Part shown: positions 45,893-61,513 of the stretch, piece by piece
Layout: the number at the start of each line of letters is the position of its first letter
How positions within the stretch are numbered: the first letter of the stretch is position 1
Origin: Agromyces cerinus subsp. cerinus
Lineage (GTDB): Bacteria > Actinomycetota > Actinomycetes > Actinomycetales > Microbacteriaceae
Reading direction: 5' to 3'
Assembly (NCBI RefSeq): GCF_900142065.1
Contig: NZ_FSRJ01000003.1
Location: forward strand, 558,001-622,000
DNA length: 64,000 nt
Notes under the pieces: model-generated
What the model was told of the DNA's origin: nothing
Databases searched by the model: none
Seen by the model: only the letters and a program-made list of their open reading frames with translations
Program-made: the position numbers and the translations under genes

Positions 45893-46639
45893 ATGGGCGA
45901 GATCGTGCTGAACGGGCAGCTGCTCGCGGCGATGCCGATCGCGATCGCCGCCGGGCTCGTCTCGTTCCTCTCTCCGTGCGTGCTGCCCCTCGTACCCGGC
46001 TACCTGGGCTACCTGGGCGGCTTCACGGATGCCTCGGCCGACGCCGCCACGGAGCGGAAGAACCGCCGACGGCTGCTGCTCGGCGTGCTGCTCTTCATCG
46101 CCGGGTTCACGGTCGTCTTCGTGAGCTTCAATCTCATCGCGGGCTTCGCCGGGTCGTGGCTCGTGCAGTACGCCGACCTGATCGTGCGCATCGCCGGGGT
46201 GCTGCTCATCGTCATGGGTCTCGTCTTCATCGGCCAGTTCACCTTCATGCAGCGCACGTTCAAGCCGTCGTGGCGCCCGGCGACGGGCCTCGCCGGGGCA
46301 CCGCTGCTCGGCATCGTGTTCGGCCTCGGCTGGACTCCGTGCATCGGCCCGACCCTCGCCGTCGTGCTCACGCTCAGTGCCGACTCGGCCTCGGCCGGCC
46401 GCGGCGTGCTGCTCGGCCTCGCCTACTGCGTCGGTCTCGGCATCCCGTTCCTGCTCGTCGCCGCCGGCTTCAGCTGGGTGACGGGCTCCCTCGCCTTCCT
46501 CCGTCGTCACATCCGCGCGATCAACATCGCGGGAGGTGCGCTGCTCATCCTGATCGGCGTGCTCATGGTGACGGGGATCTGGTCCATCTGGATGTACGAG
46601 CTGCAGGCGGTGATCACGGGTTTTGACCCCGCAATCTGA
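45893..46639 (+). CDS. ccdA: Cytochrome c biogenesis protein CcdA
   Basis: 248 residues with six membrane segments and the paired cysteines in SPCVLP and TPCIGP that carry electrons across the membrane. Together with the TlpA-like lipoprotein it keeps heme-binding cysteines reduced. Overlaps the start of resB by 17 bp. Confidence 0.95.
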   Translation: MGEIVLNGQLLAAMPIAIAAGLVSFLSPCVLPLVPGYLGYLGGFTDASADAATERKNRRRLLLGVLLFIAGFTVVFVSFNLIAGFAGSWLVQYADLIVRIAGVLLIVMGLVFIGQFTFMQRTFKPSWRPATGLAGAPLLGIVFGLGWTPCIGPTLAVVLTLSADSASAGRGVLLGLAYCVGLGIPFLLVAAGFSWVTGSLAFLRRHIRAINIAGGALLILIGVLMVTGIWSIWMYELQAVITGFDPAI

Positions 46640-48389
46640 TCCCGGCGCGCCTTCGCGGCCCGCCGACCACATCGACTCGACCGAGGCCGACCCCGGCGAG
46701 ACGCCGGTCAACCAGCCGAAACTCGGGTTCGTCGGCTGGCTGCGCTTCGCCTGGCGGCAGCTCACGAGCATGCGCACGGCGCTGCTGCTGCTCCTGCTGC
46801 TCGCGATCGCCGCGGTGCCGGGCTCCCTCGTGCCGCAACGCTCGAGCGACCCCAACGGCGTCACGCAGTACTTCGACAACAACCCGACGCTCGCGCCGAT
46901 CCTCGACGGCTTCCAGATGTTCGACGTGTACACGTCGGCATGGTTCTCGGCGATCTACCTGCTGCTGTTCGTCTCGCTCATCGGCTGCATCATCCCGCGC
47001 ACGAAGCACCACTTCGAGGCGCTGCGCGCCCGGCCGCCGCGCACGCCCGTGCGCCTGTCGCGTCTCGCGGGCTACACCGAACGGCCGCTGCCGGTTTCGA
47101 CAGGCTCAACCAGCGAAGCTGCGGCTGCCGCGATCGACTCCGCGGCGAAACAGCTGCGCCAGGCGGGCTACCGCGTCGAGCGGTACGAGGTGCGCGGCGA
47201 GCCATCCGTCTCGGCCGAGCGCGGCTACCTGCGCGAGACCGGCAACCTCGTCTTCCACACCGCCCTCGTCGGCGTGCTCGTGGCCGTCGGCTTCGGCGGC
47301 GGATTCGGGTTCTCGGGTCAGCGCGTGATCGTCGAGGGGCAGACCTTCGTCAACACGCTCGCGGCCTACGACTCGTTCAACCCCGGCCGCTTCTTCACCG
47401 ACACCCGGCTCACGCCCTACCGGCTCACGCTCGAGAATCTCGACGCGGTGTACGAGACGCGCAACCAGGACGCGATCGGCCAGCCCATCGACTTCACGGC
47501 GAACGTGACCGTGCAGGATCAGGACGGCGAGCCCGAAGACCGCACCGTGAAGGTCAACGAGCCGCTCTACACCCACGGCACCGACGTCTACCTGCTCGGC
47601 AACGGCTATGCGCCGACGATCACCGTGAAGAACGCCGAGGGCGAGGTCGTCTTCACCGACGCCGTGCCGTTCCTGCCGCAGGACGCGAACCTCACGTCGA
47701 TCGGCGTCGTGAAGGTGCCCGACGGCATGCCCGAGCAGCTCGGCATGGTGGGCTTCTTCTACCCGACGCAGACCGAGCTCACCTCGGGCGCGTACACCTC
47801 GAGCTACCCCGACCTGATCCTGCCGGTGCTGACGCTCAACGTCTACCAGGGCGACCTCGGCATCGACGACGGCACGCCCACCTCGGTGTACGAGCTCGAC
47901 GTCTCGACCCTCGAGCAGCTCAGCGGCGGCAAGACGGGGGTCGACTCCATCGAGCTGAAGCCCGGCCAGACCGCCGAACTGCCGAACGGCCTCGGCACGG
48001 TGACCTTCGAGGACGTCACGCCGGGCGCCGCCCCCGCGGTCGACGTGGACGCCGACGCGGATGCCGAGGCCGCCCAGGAGCGGAACTATGCGCAGAGCGT
48101 CTCGCGCTTCGCGAGCTTCGACATCCACCACGACCCGACGCAGATGTGGGTGCTCGCCTTCGCCGCGCTCATCCTCGGCGGGCTCCTCGTCTCGCTCTTC
48201 GTGCCACGCCGCCGCATGTGGGTCAAGGCCGTCTCGAAGCCCGACGGCAGCGTCGTGCTCGAGTACGCCGCGCTCGCCCGCGGCGAGGACCCGGGACTCG
48301 AAGACGCCGTGACGGGGTTCGCCGACAAGCACGCCGGCCCCGCGGCATCCGTTGAAACCGCAGATGCCCCCGAGAAATCTTCGACGTAA
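46623..48389 (+). CDS. resB: ResB-like cytochrome c biogenesis protein
   Basis: 588 residues. Membrane segments at about 55-75, 100-120 and 205-225 and near 510-530 enclose a large outer domain (about 225-505). The TTG at 46623 overlaps ccdA; an internal start is possible, but the N-terminal variable tail is common in the family. The peptide [11 protein letters not shown] at about 157-167 comes from an in-frame copy of the dispersed element (47093-47111). Forms the heme-attachment complex with CcsB. Confidence 0.92.
   Translation: MTPQSDPGAPSRPADHIDSTEADPGETPVNQPKLGFVGWLRFAWRQLTSMRTALLLLLLLAIAAVPGSLVPQRSSDPNGVTQYFDNNPTLAPILDGFQMFDVYTSAWFSAIYLLLFVSLIGCIIPRTKHHFEALRARPPRTPVRLSRLAGYTERPLPVSTGSTSEAAAAAIDSAAKQLRQAGYRVERYEVRGEPSVSAERGYLRETGNLVFHTALVGVLVAVGFGGGFGFSGQRVIVEGQTFVNTLAAYDSFNPGRFFTDTRLTPYRLTLENLDAVYETRNQDAIGQPIDFTANVTVQDQDGEPEDRTVKVNEPLYTHGTDVYLLGNGYAPTITVKNAEGEVVFTDAVPFLPQDANLTSIGVVKVPDGMPEQLGMVGFFYPTQTELTSGAYTSSYPDLILPVLTLNVYQGDLGIDDGTPTSVYELDVSTLEQLSGGKTGVDSIELKPGQTAELPNGLGTVTFEDVTPGAAPAVDVDADADAEAAQERNYAQSVSRFASFDIHHDPTQMWVLAFAALILGGLLVSLFVPRRRMWVKAVSKPDGSVVLEYAALARGEDPGLEDAVTGFADKHAGPAASVETADAPEKSST
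47093..47111. repeat. Dispersed REP-like element inside resB
   Basis: GGTTTCGACAGGCTCAACC encodes residues PVSTGST within ResB, in the cytoplasmic segment between the second and third membrane helices. Confidence 0.75.
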
Positions 48390-48398
48390 GGTAGAACA

Positions 48399-49394
48399 GT
48401 GCAGTTGACGCTCGATGAGATCTCCATCCTCTGCGTGTACTCGGCCATGGTCGTGTACGCGATCGCGTTCATCGCGTTCTCGATCGACCTCGCGAGGCGC
48501 TCGGCGGCGGCCACGGCGGCAGCGGATGCCGCGGCGCGCGTCGAGGTGAAGGAGGCCGTCGCGGTCGGTGCCGGGCGCGGCCCGCGCTCGGCGGTCGCGG
48601 CGAAGCCGGCGGCATCCGTCGCCTACGGCCGCTCGCCGGCGCTGCGCGTCGGTGTCGCGATGACGGTGCTCGCGTGGATCCTGCACCTCTCGGCCACGGT
48701 GCTGCGCGGCCTCGCCGCGGGTCGCGTGCCGTGGGCGAACATGTACGAGTTCGCGCTCACGGGCACGCTCATCATCACCACGGTCTTCCTCATCGTGATC
48801 ACGGTCTCGAAGCAGGACCTCCGATTCCTCGGCACCTTCATCACGGGTCTCGTGCTCGTGCTGCTCGGCGTCGCGGCGCTGAACTTCTACGTCAGCCCGG
48901 TCCCGCTGCCGCCGGCGCTGCAGTCGGTGTGGCTCGTCATCCACGTGTTCGTGGCGAGCGCGTCGGTCGGTCTCTTCGCCCTCGGCTTCGCGCTCTCGGT
49001 CGTGCAGCTCATGCAGGCGCGCCGCGAGTCGATCGCGGCGACGGCGAAGGCCGCGAAGCTCACCTTCCTCGCGACGCTGCCCGACTCGGTCACGCTCGAG
49101 AACCTCGCGTACCGCATCAACATCATCGGCTTCATCATGTGGACCTTCACCCTCATGGCCGGCTCCGTCTGGGCCGAGAAGGCCTGGGGTCGCTACTGGG
49201 GCTGGGACACCAAGGAGGTGTGGACCTTCATCATCTGGGTGGTCTACGCCGGCTACATCCATGCCCGTGCGACGCGCGGCTGGCGGGGCTCCCGCTCGGC
49301 CTGGCTCGCGATCATCGGCTTCTCGACGGTGCTCTTCAACTTCACCGTGGTGAACCTCTTCTTCAAGGGCCTGCACGCCTACTCGGGTCTCTGA
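48399..49394 (+). CDS. ccsB: Heme exporter/lyase CcsB (ResC)
   Basis: 331 residues with about eight membrane segments. The heme-handling WWD-type motif is WGRYWGWDTKEVWTFIIW, and the HARATRGW and NFTVVNLFFKGLHAYSGL ends are typical. A long hydrophilic Ala-rich insert (about 30-75) follows the first helix. Together with ResB it exports heme and joins it to apocytochrome c. It lies 9 bp after the resB stop and is the last gene of the operon. Confidence 0.94.
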   Translation: MQLTLDEISILCVYSAMVVYAIAFIAFSIDLARRSAAATAAADAAARVEVKEAVAVGAGRGPRSAVAAKPAASVAYGRSPALRVGVAMTVLAWILHLSATVLRGLAAGRVPWANMYEFALTGTLIITTVFLIVITVSKQDLRFLGTFITGLVLVLLGVAALNFYVSPVPLPPALQSVWLVIHVFVASASVGLFALGFALSVVQLMQARRESIAATAKAAKLTFLATLPDSVTLENLAYRINIIGFIMWTFTLMAGSVWAEKAWGRYWGWDTKEVWTFIIWVVYAGYIHARATRGWRGSRSAWLAIIGFSTVLFNFTVVNLFFKGLHAYSGL

Positions 49395-49407
49395 TCCGCG
49401 GGGCTCG

Positions 49408-50400
49408 TCAGGGACGTGGCTGACGTGCGCGCGTCACGTCGACGGGCGCGAGCCCGGTGCTGAGCGCCACCACGTCGTCCGCGTGGCAGAGCTCGGTGCC
49501 CGGCCGCATCGAGGTGGCGCTGCCCGCTGCGACGGCTGTGCGGAACGCCGTGGGCACGTCATCGCCCTGCGCGAGCCGGAGCACGAACCCGCCGAGGAAG
49601 GAATCGCCGGCGCCGACGGTGCTCTGCACGTCGATCGCCGGTGGGTGCAGCCGCAGCGCACCGTCCGCAGTGACGACGAGGGCCCCGGCAGCCGCCATCG
49701 TGAGGGCCACCACCTCGCATGCCCCCGCATCCACGAGGTCGCGGGCCGCCTCCTGCATGTCGTCTTCGTCTCGGAGTTCCGCGCCGACCAGTTCGCCCAG
49801 CTCGCGTCGGCTCGGTTTGATCAGGTAGACGCCCTCGTCGAGCGCTGCGCGCAGGGCCTCGCCCGAGGTGTCGACGACGCATCTCGTGCCCGTGTCGCGA
49901 GCGATCCGCCCGATGCGGCCGTAGAAGTCGATGGGTGCGCCCGGCGGCAGGCTTCCGCTCGGCACGACGTAACCGCCGACGGGCATGTCGTCGGCGACAG
50001 CGGACAGGAAGGCCCTCCACTCGGGTTCGTGCAGCTCGTGACCGGGCAGCACGAACCGGAACTGCTCGCCGGTCTCGGTCTCATCGACCGTGAAGCTCGA
50101 GCGCGTGTTGGCGCCGACCGGGACGGCGCGGCCGGCGATGCCCTCGGCCTCGAGCAGTTCGCGATAGGCCTGGCCGGTCGGCCCACCCACCGAGTACACC
50201 GCGATCGATCGGCCGCCGAGGTTTCGCACGACACGTGAGACGTTGATGCCGCCGCCGCCCGGATCCAGCCGGGTGGGACCGCAGCGCATCTTGTGCTCCG
50301 GAATGACGCGAGCCGCGGTGGTGCTGATGTCGAGTGCGGGATTCGGAGTCACCGTGACGATGGGATCGTGGTGGAGTGGATGCTTCCCCAAAGCTGCCAT
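49408..50400 (-). CDS. PfkB-family sugar kinase (1-phosphofructokinase/tagatose-type)
   Basis: 330 residues of the ribokinase fold. It shows PNPALDISTTAARVIPEHKM, DPGGGGINVSRVVRNLGG and the ATP/anion-hole motif STVGAGDSFLGGF with the catalytic Asp. The closest resemblance is to hexose phosphate kinases of the LacC/FruK/PfkB group; the substrate is not decided. TACACT (rc of 50407-50412) lies six nt before the ATG (leaderless). It is divergent from the amylopullulanase. Confidence 0.88.
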   Translation of the reverse strand: MAALGKHPLHHDPIVTVTPNPALDISTTAARVIPEHKMRCGPTRLDPGGGGINVSRVVRNLGGRSIAVYSVGGPTGQAYRELLEAEGIAGRAVPVGANTRSSFTVDETETGEQFRFVLPGHELHEPEWRAFLSAVADDMPVGGYVVPSGSLPPGAPIDFYGRIGRIARDTGTRCVVDTSGEALRAALDEGVYLIKPSRRELGELVGAELRDEDDMQEAARDLVDAGACEVVALTMAAAGALVVTADGALRLHPPAIDVQSTVGAGDSFLGGFVLRLAQGDDVPTAFRTAVAAGSATSMRPGTELCHADDVVALSTGLAPVDVTRARQPRP

Positions 50401-50744
50401 GGGCTCAGTGTAGGAGTCAGGGGCCGCTGGATGGGCTGCGACGGCGGGCGGTCAGGGACGGGCCCGGTTGCCGCGGCGACGCTCCAGCCCTGTTGACCGG
50501 AGGCGGCACCGGGCTCGACGGAGGCTGAGCAGGCCACGCGAGCAGTGAGCAGAACCGCGAGGCGATCTGCCTGACAGCGCTTCCAGTGCGAGCTGCCGCG
50601 GACGGGTCGACTTTGGTCGACAGCGGTGAATACAGGGCAATTCGCTCACCAGCGCATGTAAGCGCTTGCATTAACGATTCCGCCGCTGCTACGGTCGCCT
50701 GCAGGTCGGAGGCACGCGGTCGTGCCGGGAATCGGGAGTCAAGG
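50401..50744. other. Control region between the sugar kinase and the amylopullulanase
   Basis: 344 bp without a gene. It holds the leaderless promoter of the kinase at the left and the operator/promoter of the amylopullulanase at 50657-50695. Positions 50420-50650 show no further feature I can support. Confidence 0.6.
50657..50695 (+). promoter_or_regulatory. LacI-type operator overlapping the amylopullulanase promoter
   Basis: TGTAAGCGCTTGCA (50657-50670) is a near-perfect palindrome with the AAGCGCTT core typical of LacI-family sites for maltose, starch and similar sugars. Its right half overlaps the -35 TTGCAT (50666-50671). TACGGT (50690-50695) is the -10, with an 18-bp spacer. Binding there would block RNA polymerase, so the gene is probably repressed unless a sugar inducer is present. 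The regulator is not in this window. Confidence 0.75.
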
Positions 50745-56849
<6,105 letters not shown>

Positions 56850-56855
56850 CCGGGC

Positions 56856-56880
56856 GGGGCCGGGGTCATGCCCCGGCCCC
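56856..56880. terminator. Bidirectional hairpin between convergent genes
   Basis: GGGGCCGGGG (56856-56865) and CCCCGGCCCC (56871-56880) form a perfect 10-bp stem with a TCATG loop. It follows the amylopullulanase stop by 6 bp, and the stop codon of the convergent MFS gene lies in its loop. There is no T-run. Confidence 0.65.
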
Positions 56881-58089
56881 CACCGGCCGGAAGGCCGCAC
56901 GCGCCGTCGCCGCGATGACCGCGGCGGCGGCGAGCAGGGCCAGCGCGAGCCACGGCAGCGCTTCGACGCCCATCGTGTCGAGGGCGATGCCGCCGAGGAA
57001 CGCGCCGGCTGCGATCGCGCCGTTCCAGGTCGCGACGACCATGGACTGCGCGACATCCGCGGCATCGCCCGCGATGCGCGCCGGCGCCGCCTGCAACAGG
57101 GTCGGCGCGCTGCCGTAGGCGATGCCCCAGGCCGCGAGCGCGACGTAGACCACGACGGGCTGGGCGGCGAAGAGGCCGATCGCGATCATCGCGAGGCCGA
57201 GCAGGGCCGTCGCGACGAGCACCATCGACCGCATCCGCCGATCGACGAGGGCGCCAGCGACGATCACGCCGATCACGGCGGGCACGCCGAAGACGAGCAG
57301 CGCCAGGTCGAGGTGACGGTCGATGCCCGAGGCGACGGTGATGGGCGCGATGTAGGTGTACGCGAGGTTGTGGGCGAGCACGAACAGCCCGGTCGTGGCG
57401 AGCACGGCGACGAGTCCCGGCATCCGCAGCACCGACGACAGACTGGGCCGCTGCCCCGAGCGCTCGCCGGGGAACGAGGGGAGTGCTGCTGCTGCCCAGA
57501 CCGCGAGCCCGATCCCGACGACGGCGATGACGCCGAACGCCGCGCGCCACCCGATGGCGGCGCCGAGCGTGGTCGCGATCGGCAGGCCGAACGCGAAGGC
57601 GAGCGGGGTGCCCACCATCGCGACCGAGAGGGCGCGGCCCGAGTGCTCGGGCGCCACCGTGCGCATGGCGTAGCCCGCGGCCATCGCCCAGAGGAGTCCG
57701 GCGAGCATGCCGCCGAACATGCGGGCGATGAGGATCACCGTGTAGGAGTCGGCGATCGCCGTGACGCCGTTGACGAGGGCGAAGCCGATCACGAGCCCGA
57801 CGAGCAGGGGCTTCCGCGGCAGGCTGCGGGTGACGGCGGTGAGCGGGATCGCGGTGATCGCGGTGGTGACCGCGTAGATCGCCACGAGCTGGCCGATCTG
57901 GGATTCGGACACCCCGAGGTCGGCGCTCATCTGCGGCAGGAGCCCGGCCGGGAGGATCTCGGTGACGACCCCGGTGAAGACGACGGCGGCGAGGGCGAGG
58001 AGTCCGTTGAGGGGCAGACGCGCACGCGATCGGCGGGTGGCGGTTGCGGGCAGCGGTGGAGCGGAACGGTCGGTGATCGGTGAAGCCAT
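56866..58089 (-). CDS. MFS transporter, drug/sugar-efflux type (AraJ/Bcr-like)
   Basis: 407 residues with 12 membrane segments. VVTEILPAGLLPQMSADLGV and the loop-2/3 region TRSLPRKPLLVG are typical of the DHA1 AraJ/YdeA group. MVGTPLAFAFGLPIATTLG is the motif-C-like antiporter helix. The ATG at 58089 is chosen because the upstream frame crosses the MerR promoter. It is divergent from a MerR gene with a shared operator, so it is probably an inducible exporter. Confidence 0.9.
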   Translation of the reverse strand: MASPITDRSAPPLPATATRRSRARLPLNGLLALAAVVFTGVVTEILPAGLLPQMSADLGVSESQIGQLVAIYAVTTAITAIPLTAVTRSLPRKPLLVGLVIGFALVNGVTAIADSYTVILIARMFGGMLAGLLWAMAAGYAMRTVAPEHSGRALSVAMVGTPLAFAFGLPIATTLGAAIGWRAAFGVIAVVGIGLAVWAAAALPSFPGERSGQRPSLSSVLRMPGLVAVLATTGLFVLAHNLAYTYIAPITVASGIDRHLDLALLVFGVPAVIGVIVAGALVDRRMRSMVLVATALLGLAMIAIGLFAAQPVVVYVALAAWGIAYGSAPTLLQAAPARIAGDAADVAQSMVVATWNGAIAAGAFLGGIALDTMGVEALPWLALALLAAAAVIAATARAAFRPVGAGA

Positions 58090-58104
58090 GTCGACAGTCT
58101 CAAA

Positions 58105-58124
58105 CCTTGACACTAGTGTGAAGG
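58105..58124. promoter_or_regulatory. MerR-type operator between MFS and MerR genes
   Basis: CCTTGACACTAGTGTGAAGG is a 20-bp dyad with two mismatches, centred between the two divergent genes. TTGACA on the plus strand and TTGACC (beginning at 58127) on the minus strand give -35-like boxes at its edges, as expected for MerR promoters with a long spacer. Confidence 0.65.
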
Positions 58125-58161
58125 TCAAGTCGCGAGCCACGCGACGACACAGGGAGGCGGC

Positions 58162-58524
58162 ATGCGCATCGGCGAACTCTCGACGCGGACGGGCGTGGCC
58201 ACGCGTCTGCTGCGGTACTACGAGGAGCAGGGCCTCGTGAGCTCGACGCGCGAGCACAACGGGTACCGCGACTACGACGACACGGCGATCGAACGGGTGA
58301 CCCAGGTGCGCGGCCTCATCGAAGCCGGCATCCCGACCGCGGTGATCCACGACATGCTGCCGTGCCTCGCGAGCACGTCGAACGCCTCGGCGCCCGTCAT
58401 TCAGCGCGACCTCGCCGAGACGCTCGCCGAACGACGTGCCCAACTCGATCAGCGCATCGGATGCCTCGCGAAGAACCGCGACGCCATCACGAGCTACCTG
58501 GAACGGGCCACCGTCACGGGGTGA
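58162..58524 (+). CDS. MerR-family transcriptional regulator
   Basis: 120 residues: an N-terminal winged HTH (IGELSTRTGVATRLLRYYEE, then QGLVSSTREHNGYRDYDD), then a long dimerisation helix (about 80-112). It has Cys at 68 and 102, but no metal-site pair at the expected C-terminal position. It probably activates the divergent MFS gene in response to a small molecule. AGGGAGG precedes the ATG. Its 3' end overlaps the next gene by 11 bp tail to tail. Confidence 0.9.
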   Translation: MRIGELSTRTGVATRLLRYYEEQGLVSSTREHNGYRDYDDTAIERVTQVRGLIEAGIPTAVIHDMLPCLASTSNASAPVIQRDLAETLAERRAQLDQRIGCLAKNRDAITSYLERATVTG

Positions 58525-58990
58525 CGCCGGCGTCGCCGTCGGCCGGTGGTGCCTCGCCGACCTGTCGGAGCAGTCGCTTGAACGCGTCGTAGGCCGCTTC
58601 GCCCGCCGCCGCCGCGTGGCGGGCTTCGATCTCGCCCACGATCGCGTCGGATCGCTGCATCTGGTCGAGTCCGCGCTCGGTCGGCACGACGAGCTTGGCG
58701 CGACGGTCGTCGGGGTCGGGCTCGCGCCGCACGTAGCCGAGCGCGGCCAGCTCGTCGACGAGCGTGCCGATGACCTGCTTGTGCTGACCCGACTGCTGGG
58801 CGAGATCGGTGGCCCGGCTGCCCTCTTCGTCGATGAACGCCATGACCGCGCCGTGGCGCGGGCGCAGATCGGGGTGGCCCTGCTCGGCGAGGGTGCGGAA
58901 CAGTTCACGCTGCACCGCGTGCAGCGCGCGATTCGCCAGGATCCCGAGGTCGGGCGAGGCGGCCTTGCGTTCGCTGCGTCTCATCATCAT
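58514..58990 (-). CDS. MarR-family transcriptional regulator
   Basis: 158 residues with a winged helix (ATDLAQQSGQHKQVIGTLVD, then ELAALGYVRREPDPDDRRAK). It is divergent from a monooxygenase/NmrA operon; 77 bp separate the two starts, so it probably represses that operon. The start is MMMRRSER, and the exact methionine is uncertain by two codons. Confidence 0.9.
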   Translation of the reverse strand: MMMRRSERKAASPDLGILANRALHAVQRELFRTLAEQGHPDLRPRHGAVMAFIDEEGSRATDLAQQSGQHKQVIGTLVDELAALGYVRREPDPDDRRAKLVVPTERGLDQMQRSDAIVGEIEARHAAAAGEAAYDAFKRLLRQVGEAPPADGDAGVTP

Positions 58991-59067
58991 TCCTCGAATT
59001 TAGTCACTGATCTTGACGATCATGAACTCTTACTATACGTTCACCAGTGTAGCGAAGGAGAGCACAC
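58991..59067. promoter_or_regulatory. Divergent promoter between MarR and the monooxygenase operon
   Basis: An AT-rich stretch (TTAGTCACTGATCTTGACGA and onward) contains a TTGACG -35-like box near 59013, a TATACG/TACGTT -10 region near 59034-59041, and GAAGGAGAG as the ribosome binding site. The short dyad TGATCTTGACGATCA (9 of 10 paired arms) is a possible MarR site. Confidence 0.45.
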
Positions 59068-59343
59068 ATGATCATCGAACTCACCAGGTTCCGGGCGGGC
59101 AGTCGCGCGGCGCTGTTGGCTGCACGGCCCGCCATGCTGGCCGACTTCAGCACCGACCGCTCGGGCTTCATCGGCGCCCGGCTCGTCGAGCTCACGGGCG
59201 GCGAATGGCTCGACATCGTCGAGTGGCGAAGCGCCGCCGACCTCACGGCCTCTCGTGAGAAGGGCGCGAACCTGCCCGGTATCGGTGCCTTCTTCTCCGC
59301 CATCGACGAGCTCGTCGTCTCCGAAGCGGGGGTGGCAGCATGA
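59068..59343 (+). CDS. Antibiotic biosynthesis monooxygenase (ABM)-like small protein
   Basis: 91 residues with the dimeric alpha-beta barrel pattern: IIELTRFRAG, RSGFIGARLVELTGGEWLDI, VEWRSAADL and a helix ending FFSAIDELV. Proteins of this fold act as monooxygenases or heme-degrading enzymes or have unknown ligands. GGAGAG precedes the ATG. It is coupled by ATGA to the NmrA-like gene. Confidence 0.8.
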   Translation: MIIELTRFRAGSRAALLAARPAMLADFSTDRSGFIGARLVELTGGEWLDIVEWRSAADLTASREKGANLPGIGAFFSAIDELVVSEAGVAA

Positions 59344-60191
59344 CCGTGCTCATCACCGGCGCCAACGGCAACATCTCCAGCGCCCTCCTCGAACGACTCG
59401 CGGGCTCCGGCCTCGAGGTGCGGGCCATGGTGCGCGACGCCGCGAAGGCACCCGCGATCCCCGGCGTCGAGATCGTCGTCGGCGACCTCGACGACCCGGC
59501 CTCGCTCGACGTCGCCTTCGACGGCGTCGACACCCTCTGGCTGCTCACTGCCATGGGCCCGCAGGCGCCGCACGCGAGCATGAACGCGATCTGGGCGGCC
59601 CGCGCGGCCGGCGTGCGCCACATCGTGCGCCTCTCGGCGATCGGCGCGGCGCACGATGCCCCGACCAGGAACGGCAGGCTGCATGCCCTCTCCGACGCCG
59701 AGCTGCGTGCCTCGGGCATCGACTGGACGATCATCAGGCCCGCATTCTTCATGCAGAACCTGCTCGGCGGCGTGAACGGCGACGCCCTCTACGGAGCGCT
59801 CGGTGATGGCCGCGTCGGACTCATCGACGTGCGCGACATCGCCGATTTCGCGGCAGTGGTGCTCGCCGATCCGCGCGCCCACGCCGGTGCCACCTACACG
59901 ATCACGGGGCCAGAGAGCATCTCGCTGCACGAGGCGGCCGATGCCGCGGCATCCGTGCTCGAGATGCCGATCTCGTACCGCAAGCTGAGTGATGACCAGG
60001 CCTACGCCGCGATGCTCGGCTTCGGGCTTCCCGAGTGGGTCGCAGCGGTCAGCGTCGAGTACGGGCGGGCGTACGCGTCGAACTGGGGTGATCTCACCAC
60101 GCCCGACTTCGAGCGGGTGGTCGGCCGCCAGGCGCGGGACTTCGCGACCTTCGCGCGCGATCACGCGTCGATGCTGCGTGCGGCGGCCTGA
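59340..60191 (+). CDS. NmrA-like NAD(P)-binding protein
   Basis: 283 residues of the atypical SDR/NmrA group. It has ITGANGNISSALLERL (5-20), a Rossmann fold with VVGDLDD, HIVRLSAIGA and WTIIRPAFFMQNL. Family members reduce or sense NAD(P)H and quinones (e.g. QorB-like). The ATG overlaps the ABM stop, so both are products of a MarR-controlled operon. The 28 bp between its stop and the convergent menC stop are too short for a separate gene. Confidence 0.9.
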   Translation: MTVLITGANGNISSALLERLAGSGLEVRAMVRDAAKAPAIPGVEIVVGDLDDPASLDVAFDGVDTLWLLTAMGPQAPHASMNAIWAARAAGVRHIVRLSAIGAAHDAPTRNGRLHALSDAELRASGIDWTIIRPAFFMQNLLGGVNGDALYGALGDGRVGLIDVRDIADFAAVVLADPRAHAGATYTITGPESISLHEAADAAASVLEMPISYRKLSDDQAYAAMLGFGLPEWVAAVSVEYGRAYASNWGDLTTPDFERVVGRQARDFATFARDHASMLRAAA

Positions 60192-60218
60192 TCGCCGCAG
60201 CGATCGTGACCGCCGTTG

Positions 60219-61208
60219 TCAGGCCACCGTCTGCGCGAGCACGGCGTGGGCGCGGCCGACGCGCTCGAACCACCACTCGGTGCGCTCGGGTGACGCGGCG
60301 TACCGCTCGAGCAGGTCGAGGTGGGGCAGTACTCGCCGAACGGGGATCGAACCGTCTTGGGGCAGCAACGGCGACCGCGTGACATCCGCCGCCAGGAGCG
60401 ATGCGGTGCCGAGGCCGCAGTCGAATTCGAGCGAGGGCACGGATGCCGCGAGGTGCGCGCCCATCGAGAGGCCGATGCTCGTGTCGAGGGCACTCGACAC
60501 GACGACGGGCAGGCCAGTGCGGCCGATGAGCTCGAGTGCGCGGTGGATGCCGCCGAGCGGCTGCGCCTTGATCACGAGCAGGTCGGCGGCGCCGGCTTCG
60601 GCCACGGCGAGCGGGTCGTCGGCGCGGCGCACGCTCTCGTCGGCCGCGATCGGCAGGCCCATGTACTTCGTGCGGCGGCGGATCTCGGCGAGCTCCTCGA
60701 CGCTCGCGCACGGCTGCTCGACGTACTCGAGGTCGAAGGGGGCGAGCGCGTGGATCGCGTGCTCGGCCTCGTCGACGTTCCAGCCGCCGTTGGCGTCGAC
60801 GCGGATGCGCCCTTCGGGACCGAGCGCCTCACGCACGGCGCGCACGCGGGCGACATCCTGTGCCAGCGTCTGGTCGGAGCCCGCGACCTTGACCTTCGCC
60901 GTACGGCATCCGGGGAATCGCGCGAGCACGGCGGCCACGCTGTCGGGGTCGACGGCGGGCACGGTCGCGTTCACCGGAATGCGGTCGCGGAGGGCGGGCG
61001 GCGGGGCTGTCCAGCCGAAGTCGATCGCCGCGGCCAGCCAAGCGGATGCCTCGTCGTCGTCGTACTCCACGAAGGGCGAGAACTCGGTCCAACCCTCGGG
61101 CCCCTCGAAGAGCATGGCCTCGCGCACGTCGATGCCGCGGAACCGCGTCACGAGGGGGAGGGCCACGACTCTGGCGGTGGCGAGCAGTTCGTTCGGCTCG
61201 GGCAGCAT
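60219..61208 (-). CDS. menC: o-Succinylbenzoate synthase
   Basis: Enolase-superfamily enzyme of menaquinone synthesis, converting SHCHC to o-succinylbenzoate. In the 329 residues the catalytic Lys pair is in TAKVKVAG and LVIKAQPLGG, and the metal ligands are in RVDANGGWN, LEYVEQPC and IAADES. The ATG at 61208 is the normal start. It is divergent from a small membrane protein gene at 61280. Confidence 0.93.
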   Translation of the reverse strand: MLPEPNELLATARVVALPLVTRFRGIDVREAMLFEGPEGWTEFSPFVEYDDDEASAWLAAAIDFGWTAPPPALRDRIPVNATVPAVDPDSVAAVLARFPGCRTAKVKVAGSDQTLAQDVARVRAVREALGPEGRIRVDANGGWNVDEAEHAIHALAPFDLEYVEQPCASVEELAEIRRRTKYMGLPIAADESVRRADDPLAVAEAGAADLLVIKAQPLGGIHRALELIGRTGLPVVVSSALDTSIGLSMGAHLAASVPSLEFDCGLGTASLLAADVTRSPLLPQDGSIPVRRVLPHLDLLERYAASPERTEWWFERVGRAHAVLAQTVA

Positions 61209-61279
61209 GTGCCCAGTCTCGCACCCCTGCCGGCGGACGGGGCGGACTGTTAGGGTGAACGCCCACAAGGGGGTGCGTG

Positions 61280-61465
61280 ATGGACGGATTGCAACAGCTC
61301 GGCATCGAGGGCACCGACATGCCCGAGGAGCCGGTCTCGAAGAACGTGCTCATCGGCGTCGGGGGAGTGCTGCTCGTGATCGCCGCGCTGATCCCGATCA
61401 CCGCGGTGGTCATCGCGGTCGTGGTCGTCGTCACGAGCTACGGCGGCGCGATGCTCGGCCTGTGA
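61280..61465 (+). CDS. Small single-helix membrane protein, unknown
   Basis: 61 residues: a soluble N-terminus of about 20 (MDGLQQLGIEGTDMPEEPVS) and a long hydrophobic segment (about 23-55). I know no family. The ATG at 61280 follows AAGGGGGTG; a GTG 3 bp earlier is possible. It sits between menC and menB and could be an accessory of membrane quinone enzymes, but that is a guess. Confidence 0.6.
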   Translation: MDGLQQLGIEGTDMPEEPVSKNVLIGVGGVLLVIAALIPITAVVIAVVVVVTSYGGAMLGL

Positions 61466-61513
61466 CGGGCGTCGGCCGCTCGGGCTCGGCACCGGCGGAA
61501 TAGGCTGGATGCC

